Assembly: GCA_963773845.1 (NCBI GenBank)
Contig: CAVZCU010000011.1
Coordinates: 434,001 to 498,000, forward strand
DNA length: 64,000 nt
Reading direction: 5' to 3'
Origin: SIAJ01 sp963773845
GTDB taxonomy: Bacteria; Planctomycetota; Planctomycetia; Gemmatales; Gemmataceae
Of this stretch, positions 55,896 to 64,000 are shown piece after piece. Under the pieces are notes generated by a model. The model was not told where the DNA came from. It made no database searches and saw only the letters and a program-made list of their open reading frames with translations. The first letter of the stretch is position 1; each line of letters begins with the position of its first letter. The position numbers were made by a program, and so were the translations under genes.

Positions 55896-56872
55896 TTATG
55901 TGTCTCCGTCGGCCTCGAGTCGTCCGCGCGAGCCACCGAGAGAAAAGCTTCCTCCAGGTCGGTCTGCACTTCGCGAAACTGCGTCAAGCTGACGCCGGCC
56001 GAGACCAGGGCCGTCAATAACTTTGCCAGCTCGTCTTCCGCCTTGGCCGTGCGAAAGCGCACGGCGAGTTCGGCGGCCGACGATTGGACTTCGGCGCCCG
56101 GTTCGATGTGGCGACGAATCAAATCCGCCGCTTTGTCCAAGTCGCCGGCATTGACCAACAGCGCCTCCAGAGTCCGCAATGGACTGAGCTGGCGAGCGAT
56201 CTCTTCGAGAGTCCCAAACGCCCGGAGCCGGCCACGGGTAATGATCGCCACCTTGTGGCAAACACGCGCCAGCTCGGGCAGAATGTGACTGGTTACCAGC
56301 AACGTTTTTCCGCGCTCGGCCAGGGCCATCAAGAGCTGACGCATCTCGATTCGAGCTTGCGGATCGAGGCCGTTGGCAGGTTCATCGAGAATCAGCGCGG
56401 CCGGATTGTGCAGCAGCGTGCGGGCGATCGCGACGCGCTGTTTCATGCCGTGGCTCAAGCTCTCCACGAACAGATCCTTGAATCCGCGGGCGTTGGCGAG
56501 CTCCAGCACCTCATCGATGCGCGACAATCGCTCGCGCCGCCCGATGCCGAACGCGGCGCCAAAGAAATCCAGGTACTCATTGACGCGCATGTTGTCGTAC
56601 GAGCCGAACGTGTCCGGCATGTAGCCGATCAACCGTTTGACCTTGCGCGGTTCTTTCGCGCAGTCAATGCCCGCGACCCTGGCAGTTCCGGAAGTCGGTC
56701 GGGCGAGTCCAACGAGGATCTTGATCGTCGTCGTCTTGCCGGCCCCATTCGGCCCAATGAAGCCGAGAATCTGGCCCTTGCCCACCGAGATCGAAAGGCT
56801 TTCCAAGGCGGTGAACGAGCCGTACTTCTTGGTCAACTCGCGTGTTTCGACAACGGCCGTTTCCGTCCCCAT
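55892..56872 (-). CDS. ABC transporter ATP-binding protein
   Basis: 326 residues. Walker A GPNGAGKTT at 40-48, a signature-like LSHGMKQR at 139-146, Walker B ALILDE at 159-164, and H-loop TSHILPE. The N-terminal RELTKKYGSFTALESLSI is typical of ABC-2 exporters (CcmA/GldA-like). The C-terminal 90 residues form the usual accessory domain. AGGGAG five bases before ATG 56,872 supports the start. It energises the permease coded right after it. The upstream membrane protein and this pair recall Gld-type gliding/exporter sets, but that link is only by gene order. Confidence 0.93.
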   Translation of the reverse strand: MGTETAVVETRELTKKYGSFTALESLSISVGKGQILGFIGPNGAGKTTTIKILVGLARPTSGTARVAGIDCAKEPRKVKRLIGYMPDTFGSYDNMRVNEYLDFFGAAFGIGRRERLSRIDEVLELANARGFKDLFVESLSHGMKQRVAIARTLLHNPAALILDEPANGLDPQARIEMRQLLMALAERGKTLLVTSHILPELARVCHKVAIITRGRLRAFGTLEEIARQLSPLRTLEALLVNAGDLDKAADLIRRHIEPGAEVQSSAAELAVRFRTAKAEDELAKLLTALVSAGVSLTQFREVQTDLEEAFLSVARADDSRPTETHK

Positions 56873-56951
56873 GACTGCTCCCTATTGCCAAGCACTTCCG
56901 GCCTTCGCGGACTGGGCAAAACACCAGTCCCACGAAGTTCCGGACGCTACC

Positions 56952-59441
56952 TTATTTTCGCGCTTCCGTGCGGCCCACGATTTCAAGCGTGAGAGATTCG
57001 ATGCGCCAGGTCTCATCCAATTGAACGATGCCGGCCGCCGCGTCGCCGCCGGTTCGACCGCTAACATCAATGCCCAGGTGAAGATATCCCTGAGAATCAA
57101 CTTGTAGGTGTCTGGGATCCTTGAGTTCCACGACGATCGGGTCGATGGGACTTTCCACCGTTTGCACCGTGACGGGTTGATTGTCGGCATAGGCGACGAT
57201 GCTGAACTTCCGCGACGGCGCACGGACGCGAACGCGCACGGTGGCTCGCTCGATCGTTAGCGGCAAAACGGATCGGGGCAGGCGGAATCCCAGTTGCATG
57301 TTCGCCGCGCGATTGGATTCCGTCGTCGGACGGACATAGTGCCCTTGTACGATTGCAAAACTGGGAATGAAGCCTGCCGGGATCGTGATTCGAGTGCCCG
57401 CCGCGGGACGGTCGAACTCGATTGGGATGGCGACCAGTGCCTCGCCGATCGCTTTATCGCCTGGCTCCGTAACAAACGTCGCGGTGTTCAGATCGGTCCA
57501 GGCGAGCAGGACCGTTCGACCGTCCAGGTGCCGAGGAATGGGCCGCGTGAAAAGCCGGCGATAAACCTCGAGTCGACGCTGCTGTCGATCGGTCAAGACC
57601 GTGTTGGAGAGATACTGTCCCGGCGGCAACGCGTCGGCAATGCCCGAGGCAAATGACCCATCGTCGCGTAATTGCAAACCGACGGCGTCATGGGCCGGGG
57701 TCAAAAGTACCGGCTCGGTTAACGATGCGAACGGTCCGCGATTGAATCGGCCTTGGAGTCCATCGGGTCCAAATCGAGCGACTGCGGCGAGTTCACCCGT
57801 GTCAATCGTGGCTCGGAACGGTCCCGTGCGAACCCCGGCCGGCAAGGCCAGTCCCTCCCAATTCCACGAATCGATGTCGGTCACAACGCGCTTGCGTATT
57901 TGACCTTCGAGACCCGTGGCGTCGAAGTCGACATTCCCGCCGTGCTGCGACGCGAGATGGGCAGGGCCGGCCGTCGGTCGATACATGCCGAACAGTCCGC
58001 CGATCACCGCTTCTCCATTCGGGGGAACCGCGTCGATAATGGCCACCGTCCCCGCGGTCGGTGGAACGGCCTGCCGACGCGCCTGACCGAGAGTCACCAG
58101 GATCGCCGCTGCCACCACCGCGGACATCGGCGCCAGCCAGCCAGCCATCGCCGGCCGCCGACTCTGACGAACTAGCCAGGCAATCGCAACCAGGCTGACG
58201 GCAAATCCCCCCAGCACAAGCATGACCGTCGGCCGACCAATCACGGAGTAGCCGATCTCCGATCGAAGTATCGGCGCCAGGTCCTCGTTTTGGATCCCGC
58301 CACGATCGCGCTCCGGTTGCAGTTCCAAGCCCAATCGATCCATCGGGCCCAGCGGAATCGGTGCGAATGGGAAGCTCGGAAACGGCGACTTCTCATCGCG
58401 CGGCTCGCGCGGCCGGTACCACGCTCGGCCGCCCAGGGTCGTGAACAGGATCTTTCCCCGCCCGACCGGCTTGGTAAAAGCCGCAGGCCAACCATCCACT
58501 TGGAAGAGCACGTTCTCCGACCCGTCCAGAGCCACACGCACAAAAGAGACCGGGCGTTCGAACTCGCGAGGAACGCCAACGCCGGCCGACTCCCACGGCT
58601 GCAAGATCTGGATCGATGTGAGACTCGTCCGACCAACCACCTCGAATCCCAGGTCTTCACCCAGGATCGAAGCGATCGCCCGCGGTTCCACCAGGTCGAG
58701 CAATACCCACAGCTTGCCGCCCTGTTGCAGCCAATGCCGAAGCGCTCGCTGACCGGCCGGGTCCCCCGCGATCCGATTGGATGCCAAAACGAAATGATCG
58801 ACCCCGTCGAGCGCCAAGGCATTGGCAGGGATGAATGCCTCGCGATACTCCGTCACCATCTCGGACAGCGATCGCGCGAGACGGAACGAGCGGGCAAAAT
58901 GGACGGCCTCGTTGTAATCCGAGTCACGCGTTGCCTTCGGATCCGCGGTATAGACGTCCGTGGGTGGTCCATCCAACAGCACGGCTGTGGTTGGCTCCCG
59001 TTTACGATAGACGACCAGCTTGGTTCGCAAGCGGTCGTCGCCTCCGGGGCTCAACAAGTGCGGTTCGCCGCCCCTGAGGTCATAGAGGAGGTAATTTAAT
59101 TTGCGGCCGTGGGCGGACGATTGATTCGGCGCCGGACCGATTGTGAGCCACGTATGCACTCGCGATTCCGCGGGCACCCAAATGTCGCGCTCAAATTGCA
59201 CGTTGGGCTGGTCGGCGTAGAAGATGGCGATTCGAATGGCTCGCGGGATCGGTTCGGGGTTGGTCAGGTCGATTCCGAGCGAGCCCCAATTCTCGGTCAC
59301 CGAGCTTCTTCCGCCGTTCGGGTCGAGCCCGCCAACGCGAACAGGAGAGGATTCCTTGCGCTGAGCATGGACTGCTGAACTCAGGATCGTCGAAAGAATG
59401 ACGGCCAGGATGGCGGGGCCGGTCTTTCCCCATCGGCTCAT
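56952..59441 (-). CDS. Large exported membrane protein with glutamine-amidotransferase-like fold, first gene of ABC operon
   Basis: 829 residues. A signal peptide (GPAILAVILSTILSSAVHAQ) precedes a beta-rich region (GIDLTNPEPIPRAIRIAIFY). A segment near 130-260 resembles class I amidotransferase-like domains used without catalysis in exporter proteins (DHFVLASNRIAGDPAGQRAL, then QGGKLWVLLDLVEP). Two helices follow (VMLVLGGFAVSLVAIAWLV; MSAVVAAAILVTLGQ), then a C-terminal beta-rich part. ATG 59,441 has GGAG seven bases upstream; a much longer upstream frame lacks protein-like sequence. It lies 79 bp before the ATPase gene. A role as periplasmic partner of the exporter is inferred from order and topology; no family name can be given firmly. 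Confidence 0.78.
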   Translation of the reverse strand: MSRWGKTGPAILAVILSTILSSAVHAQRKESSPVRVGGLDPNGGRSSVTENWGSLGIDLTNPEPIPRAIRIAIFYADQPNVQFERDIWVPAESRVHTWLTIGPAPNQSSAHGRKLNYLLYDLRGGEPHLLSPGGDDRLRTKLVVYRKREPTTAVLLDGPPTDVYTADPKATRDSDYNEAVHFARSFRLARSLSEMVTEYREAFIPANALALDGVDHFVLASNRIAGDPAGQRALRHWLQQGGKLWVLLDLVEPRAIASILGEDLGFEVVGRTSLTSIQILQPWESAGVGVPREFERPVSFVRVALDGSENVLFQVDGWPAAFTKPVGRGKILFTTLGGRAWYRPREPRDEKSPFPSFPFAPIPLGPMDRLGLELQPERDRGGIQNEDLAPILRSEIGYSVIGRPTVMLVLGGFAVSLVAIAWLVRQSRRPAMAGWLAPMSAVVAAAILVTLGQARRQAVPPTAGTVAIIDAVPPNGEAVIGGLFGMYRPTAGPAHLASQHGGNVDFDATGLEGQIRKRVVTDIDSWNWEGLALPAGVRTGPFRATIDTGELAAVARFGPDGLQGRFNRGPFASLTEPVLLTPAHDAVGLQLRDDGSFASGIADALPPGQYLSNTVLTDRQQRRLEVYRRLFTRPIPRHLDGRTVLLAWTDLNTATFVTEPGDKAIGEALVAIPIEFDRPAAGTRITIPAGFIPSFAIVQGHYVRPTTESNRAANMQLGFRLPRSVLPLTIERATVRVRVRAPSRKFSIVAYADNQPVTVQTVESPIDPIVVELKDPRHLQVDSQGYLHLGIDVSGRTGGDAAAGIVQLDETWRIESLTLEIVGRTEARK

Positions 59442-59679
59442 GAATCTACTCCACCGACATTGCAAGTCGTTGGCGACCGCGGTCGGGTCGCAAGGCCCCG
59501 AGCGGCTGCGTCGCCAAATTCGCCCAGCTGAAAGGTATATCGCGCCTGACGTTTGGCATGGCGCGAAATGGGCCAAATGCCTTACCGGAATTCCCCACCC
59601 ACGCATATTGGCCGAGCGAGAAAAATGGCAGAATCCTGTAAATCTAGTTCGATTGTAGTGATTGTAACGTAGATTTCGG
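59442..59679. promoter_or_regulatory. Divergent promoter region with palindromes
   Basis: The 238-bp region between the exporter operon (-) and the sigma factor gene (+). It contains the 12-bp palindrome cgaccgcggtcg (59,474-59,485) and a spaced inverted repeat tttggc-N14-gccaaa (59,552-59,577), both plausible operator-like sites. No convincing -35/-10 pair was assigned. Confidence 0.4.
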
Positions 59680-60306
59680 ATGCTCGCGCATCTGTGCGTA
59701 TTTCGAAGCCCGCCCGCCACGCCCCGCATGGACCTCATCACGCCCGCCACCGTCATCGACCAGCCGCCTGCAATTGGGCCAACGTCATCCGTTGATCCCT
59801 CGCTTCGAGTGACGCGCGCGTACGAGCAATTCGCGGATCGATTACTGAATCGAATACGGGCCCGGCTGCCTTCGACTCTGACGGCCCGCACCGATCCCGA
59901 GGACGTAGTCCAATCGGTCTTCCGCCGGCTCATAGCCCATTACGGCCAGGGCGGATACTCCGCTCCGGATGGCAACGAACTCTGGCGGCTACTTCTGACC
60001 ATCGCGATGAACAAGATTCGCGACGAGGATGCGTACCATCGCGCACGGCGGCGGGACATTCGCCGCACCCGATCGGCCAATGCGGATTTCGCCGACGAGA
60101 TTCCCGATGATCCCGGGGACACCTTGTTGCGCCTGGTAATTGAAGAATTGATTGCGCCGTTGTCGGCCGATCGCAGGACTGCCGTGGAACTTCGCCTGGA
60201 AGGACACGACTTTGCGGAAATCGCCGCGAAGGTCGGGCGGTCCAAACGAACCATCGAACGGTATCTGCAGGAATTTCGGGATCGACTTGGCGGTACTTTG
60301 GCTTGA
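59680..60306 (+). CDS. ECF-type RNA polymerase sigma factor
   Basis: 208 residues. Region 2 carries DPEDVVQSVFRRL and the following helix; region 4 has RRTAVELRLEGHDFAEIAAK with the recognition helix VGRSKRTIERYLQEF. There is no region 1 or 3, so it is an ECF/group 4 factor of the kind often paired with Ser/Thr kinases in planctomycetes. The start is uncertain: ATG 59,680 gives the longest frame, ATG 59,728 (MDLITPA) is equally possible; neither has a clear SD. The gene is 24 bp upstream of the kinase gene, so kinase control of the factor is a reasonable inference. Confidence 0.88.
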   Translation: MLAHLCVFRSPPATPRMDLITPATVIDQPPAIGPTSSVDPSLRVTRAYEQFADRLLNRIRARLPSTLTARTDPEDVVQSVFRRLIAHYGQGGYSAPDGNELWRLLLTIAMNKIRDEDAYHRARRRDIRRTRSANADFADEIPDDPGDTLLRLVIEELIAPLSADRRTAVELRLEGHDFAEIAAKVGRSKRTIERYLQEFRDRLGGTLA

Positions 60307-60330
60307 CCGCTCATTCGACTGGAGCCCCAC

Positions 60331-63300
60331 ATGCCCGCCACGCTCGTGTCACATTCGTTCTTTCCACGAACTGCTCGTCCAGCTAGCGACTCGGGCGACG
60401 AGGCGATGAGCGAGTTTATTGAAGCGTTTGAATGCGCTCGGACCGCGGGGCCAATCGATCTCGTCGGCTTTCTGCCGCCCAAGAACGACCCCCGGCGCAT
60501 TCCGGTTCTCGTCGAACTCATCCGCGTCGACCTGGAGATCGGTTGGGAAACGCAGCAGCCCACGCCGCTGGTCGATTATCAGCGCCGATTCCCCGAGATC
60601 TTCCGCGAATCGGTCGCGCGACAACAAGTGGTATTTGAGGACTATCGCCAGCAGATTCGAGCGGGTCTGGAGCCGGTGGCAGCCGATTTCGCACGACAGT
60701 TCAACGTGGAGACCGCCAACTGGCCGACGCCGGAGCAACTTCGCTCGCCAACGGAGGACAACGTCCCTTTGATCGCCGAGGCCACGCTGCGTGATCCGAT
60801 GGGTTTCGCCGCGGCCGCGCAGGCGTATCAGGAATTCCGGGAACGATCGGGAGACGAAGCAAGCGCGTGGAATCAGCCCGACAAAGACAGCGGCGTCACG
60901 CGAATCTTCGGCGACTTACATCAGCGAAACCCGCAGGCCGCGTTGCGCTTGGCCGAGGCGGCCATGCACATGCCGACGGCTGGCAGCGACTTCGCGGGAT
61001 TCCGGCTCGTGTCCGAACTCGGCCGCGGCGCCTTCGGCCGCGTCTTCCTCGCGGAGCAGAACGAGCTGTCGGGACGGCAGGTTGTGCTCAAGGTGTCGGT
61101 GGATGCCAAAACGGAGGCACGGGCGCTGTCGCAACTTCTCCACACCAACATCGTTCCGATTTACTCGATCCATCAAAGCGGGCCGTTCCAGGCGGTGTGC
61201 ATGCCGTTTTGCGGATCGACAACACTGGCCGACGCGATTCGGCGCTTTCGTGGCGAAACCGTTCCGGATTCCGGCAAGCGACTGGTTACGATGCTGAATT
61301 CATCCGTGTCCAGCCGGCGGCCGGATGCATCGCAGTTGGCGGAACCAGATCTCCCGCGGCACGCAAGTTCGACCGTGATCCTCGAGTTACTCGAACGATA
61401 CTCTTACGTGGATGCCGTATTGTGGATCGTCAGTCGACTGGCCGATGCCCTTACCCATGCCCACGAGCGGGGAATTCTGCACCGCGACCTGAAGCCGGCC
61501 AACGTGCTCTTGACGGACGAAGGCCAGCCGCTGCTCCTGGATTTCAATCTCGCCACCGACACCAAATTCGACTGCCTCGCGGAAGCGGCCCGCCTGGGCG
61601 GCACGCTGCCTTATATGTCGCCGGAACATCTCGAATCATTTGGCGGCGTCGAACGAGTCATCGATGCGCGGGGGGACATTTATGCCATCGGTGTGATCCT
61701 CTGGGAATTGCTGACCACTCAGCTCCCATTCCCGAATTACCGTCGAGCGTCGCGCGAAGTCATCGCGCGAATGATCGCGGATCGAAAGCGATTGCCCCGA
61801 CTGCGTGAACTCAATCCAGCGATTTCGCCGGCGGTGGAAGCCATCGTCGGTAAGTGCCTGGCATACGATCCCGCGAAGCGCTATCCGAGTGCTCGGGCCC
61901 TCATGGAGGACCTCGATCGCCAGTTGAATCATCAGCCCTTGAAGCATGTGCCGAATGGCTCCGTTCGCGAACGGTTACGCAAGTGGCGCCGACGACATCC
62001 ACGCCTGTCGTCGTGGGCATCGATCGGCACGTGTGCGTCGGTCGTCGTCGTGGCGACCGCCTGCTTTGCCGCCTACCAGCGCGAACGTCGATTGGGCTTG
62101 GAGGCGAAGGAGAATTGGGGAACCTTCCGCGACGATTCCATGCGCTTTCAATTGTCGTTGACCGGCCTTCCCGAAGACGACCAGAAACCGCTGACCGAAG
62201 CCGTCGAGAACGGCCGGCATGCGTTGGCACACTATCCCTCGCCGAGCGATCCCCGCTGGGAAAAAGACCGCTCGATCCGCTACTTGTCTCAAAGCAATCG
62301 CGCGGAACTCCGCGAGGAAGTCGGGACCGTCTTGCTCATGCTCGCTCATGCGACCGCCCGCGCCGACGCGGACCGCGAAGCCGGCGAGGAAGCTCTTCGA
62401 CTCAATGAACAGGCAGAGTCTTGCTTCCCAGCCGGATCGATTCCCCATCCGCTGTTGTCGCAACGGGCGGAATTGTTGGAGCGACTGAACCGGCCGGACG
62501 AAGCAAAGGCTCTGCGGAATTGGACAACCGGCCGACCGGAATCGGCGCAAGGTTTGTATCTGGAGGGCTGGGAATTCGCGCGTAAGGGCCAATATGGACC
62601 GGCAGTGCCGCTTCTCGAATCGGCGACACGGAAGGACCCGCAGGCGCTTTGGGCGTGGTTTCTGCTCGGGCGTTCTTATGACGGACTCGGCCGCGATGCG
62701 GATGCGGTCGCTTGCTATTCGACGTGTCTGGCCCTCAAGCCAGACGCTCACCAGGTTTGGTTCAATCGGGCCCTGGCCCAATTACGCCGCGGCGATTTCA
62801 AGAACGCGATCGCCGACTTCGACCGAGCGATTGAATTGAAGCCGAACGTCGCGGACGCCTACTTCAATCGCGGTCTGGCGCAAGGCGCTTGGCGATTTAT
62901 CCGGCGCGGAGGCGGACCTCACGGCCGCACTCGAACACGGCACTGATTTGACGCGCGTATTCTTCGTCCGCTCCGAGGTGCGTGCCTCACGCGGCAACAA
63001 GAAGGGCGCCGACGCCGATCGCCAGGAAGGATTCCAGCGGGTTCCCATTGAAGAGAGCTGCTGGACAGCTCGGGGATTTGCCAAACTCGACTCGGACCCG
63101 AAGGGGGCGTTGGCGGACTTCGACAAGGCTCTCGAACGCAACCCACGCTATCTGCCCGCCCTCGTCGACAAATCCCACGTCCTGGCCGACATTCTCGATC
63201 GTCCAGCGGATGCGGTTCGCGTTCTCGACGCGGCAATCGATTTCCATCCGCAACAAACCCAGCTTTGGGCGGGGCGGGCCGTGTACCTGGCTCGGCTCGG

Positions 63301-63577
63301 CAAACGCACGGAAGCCCATCGCAACGCCAAGAAGGCCCTACAACTGAGCGGCGATCCGGCCACTCGATATCAGGTCGCCGGCGTGTACGCCTTGACGTCG
63401 AAAGACCATCCCGAGGATCGCCCGGAGGCATTTCGCCTTCTGGCGTCGGCACTCCAGAGGAATTACGGCTTCGAGTATCTCGATGACGACCCGGAACTGA
63501 AGCCGGTTCGCGATTCGTTGGAATTCAAGGAGTTGGTCAAAGCGGCGCGGTCACTCAAGCGTGCCAGCCCCAAGTGA
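60331..63577 (+). CDS. Receptor-like Ser/Thr protein kinase with TPR tail (one frameshift)
   Basis: About 1081 residues after joining frames near 62,880: the first frame ends at 62,946 in read-through, and the second resumes with KALGDLSGAEADL and runs to 63,577. The N-terminal region (1-225) includes DYQRRFPEIF, seen in many planctomycete kinases. Kinase domain: LGRGAFGRVFLAE, lysine K254 (VVLK), HRDLKPAN with D386, then DFN at 404-406 in place of DFG, and GTLPYMSPEHLE. A membrane helix follows (WASIGTCASVVVVATACFAA), then TPR units (VWFNRALAQLRRGDFKNAIA). Metal-binding D404 is kept; Gly-to-Asn in this motif is common in this kinase group. Partner: the sigma factor just upstream. Confidence 0.88.
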
Positions 63578-64000
63578 CCACTGGCAGTCCTGCGATCAGC
63601 CGGCAACGGTGCAAAGGAGATTCACCACAGAGTCACAGAGGACACAGAGAAGACAGAAATCAAAATTGAATTCTCTTCTCTGTGTTCTTTGTACTGCTAA
63701 CGATTTCACTTCGTCGTCGCGCGCGAAGAATTTCCCTCCCTCCGGCTCTGCGGGGGAGGCTCCCTGTCTTTCCCTCCCCCCGGCTTTGCGGGGGGAGGGC
63801 AGGGTGGGGGGAAGACCTGGCTTGGTCGGGACGCTGCAACCCCGGGCTCAAAGCGCTTCGCCCCCACCCTGCCCTCCCCCCGCAAAGCCGGGGGGAGGGT
63901 AAAACGGCGGCTCGGCCGCGCTGGGACTCTGTGGTGAGTAAGTCGGATTCGATCTGAATTGTTGCGTGAAAGAATAGTTGGCGGATGCGAACCCCGGATG
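63578..64000. other. Intergenic region holding a palindromic element
   Basis: No gene recognised. The element at 63,622-63,937 fills most of it; the last 60 bases show nothing assignable. Confidence 0.5.
63622..63937. repeat. Composite palindromic element with 13-bp terminal inverted repeats
   Basis: Terminal repeats tcaccacagagtc (63,622-63,634) and gactctgtggtga (63,925-63,937) match perfectly. Inside are a 12-bp hairpin (63,642-63,653 with 63,674-63,685) and a perfect 39-bp inverted repeat (63,772-63,810 with 63,861-63,899, 50-bp spacer). Each 39-bp arm can itself form a ccctcccccc/ggggggaggg hairpin. It has no coding capacity for a transposase, so a MITE- or REP-like element is the best description. 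Confidence 0.75.

Noticed and set aside
54234..57107. Plus-strand frames of 150-300 residues opposite the ABC operon
   Set aside because: The minus-strand genes carry Walker motifs, membrane helices and coupled starts; the opposite frames are shadows.
59442..59933. 164-residue N-terminal extension of the large membrane protein
   Set aside because: It crosses the divergent promoter and the sigma gene and lacks protein-like sequence. ATG 59,441 has a GGAG site and begins a signal peptide.

Overview
The window looks like a high-GC planctomycete chromosome segment, probably a Gemmata/Pirellula-type relative; genus is not resolvable by eye. The grounds are three Hanks-type Ser/Thr kinases with long N-terminal regions or TPR tails, an ECF-type sigma factor next to a receptor-like kinase, a secreted protein carrying the LERLESRLAPA N-terminal motif, a Tat-exported Gfo/Idh/MocA oxidoreductase, and giant mosaic surface proteins. 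No rRNA, tRNA, transposase, integrase, phage gene or CRISPR array was recognised.

Layout. (1) 1-31,393 (+): one giant mosaic gene, open at the left edge, more than 10,400 codons if its frames are restored. In order: a very long parallel beta-helix array (NTIGG...GNVISGN...GNYIGT repeats) interrupted by six LamG domains, two NHL/SMP-30-like beta-propellers and a PA14-like domain; an EFFG-type end domain; seven PKD/Ig-like domains; a 44-unit array of a 19-residue RTX variant; ordinary RTX repeats; a metzincin protease domain (HELGHLFGLRH); a pre-peptidase C-terminal domain; more PKD, cadherin-like and tandem-95-like domains; and a C-terminal RTX region with a three-copy module. Many single-base frameshifts break it, mostly at 4.5-14.6 kb. 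(2) 31.5-37.0 kb (+): GT4 glycosyltransferase, Ser/Thr kinase with repeats, second GT4 glycosyltransferase. Short gaps suggest co-transcription, possibly with the giant gene. (3) 37.5-38.6 kb (+): secreted SMP-30/gluconolactonase-like protein. (4) 38.8-45.1 kb (-): Gly-rich solenoid protein, an MshEN plus vault-like/SPFH protein, and a TPR protein, each carrying one frameshift. (5) 45.2-46.9 kb (+): DUF420 membrane protein, ScpB, Cys-rich copper-storage-like protein. (6) 47.0-51.4 kb (-): small Ser/Thr kinase, M32 carboxypeptidase, Tat-exported oxidoreductase. (7) 51.5-59.4 kb (-): a tight operon with a large membrane protein, ABC ATPase, ABC permease, HEAT-repeat protein and site-2 protease. 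(8) 59.7-63.6 kb (+): sigma factor plus receptor-like kinase with TPRs. (9) 63.6-64.0 kb: a palindromic intergenic element.

Isolated one-base frameshifts also occur in otherwise ordinary genes (near 40.43, 42.61, 44.73 and 62.88 kb). This suggests that many breaks in the giant gene are sequence errors rather than decay, but the sequence alone cannot decide. The most noteworthy observations are the giant protease-bearing mosaic protein with its 19-residue RTX variant, the MshEN/vault-like fusion, and three classes of long perfect inverted repeats in intergenic DNA.
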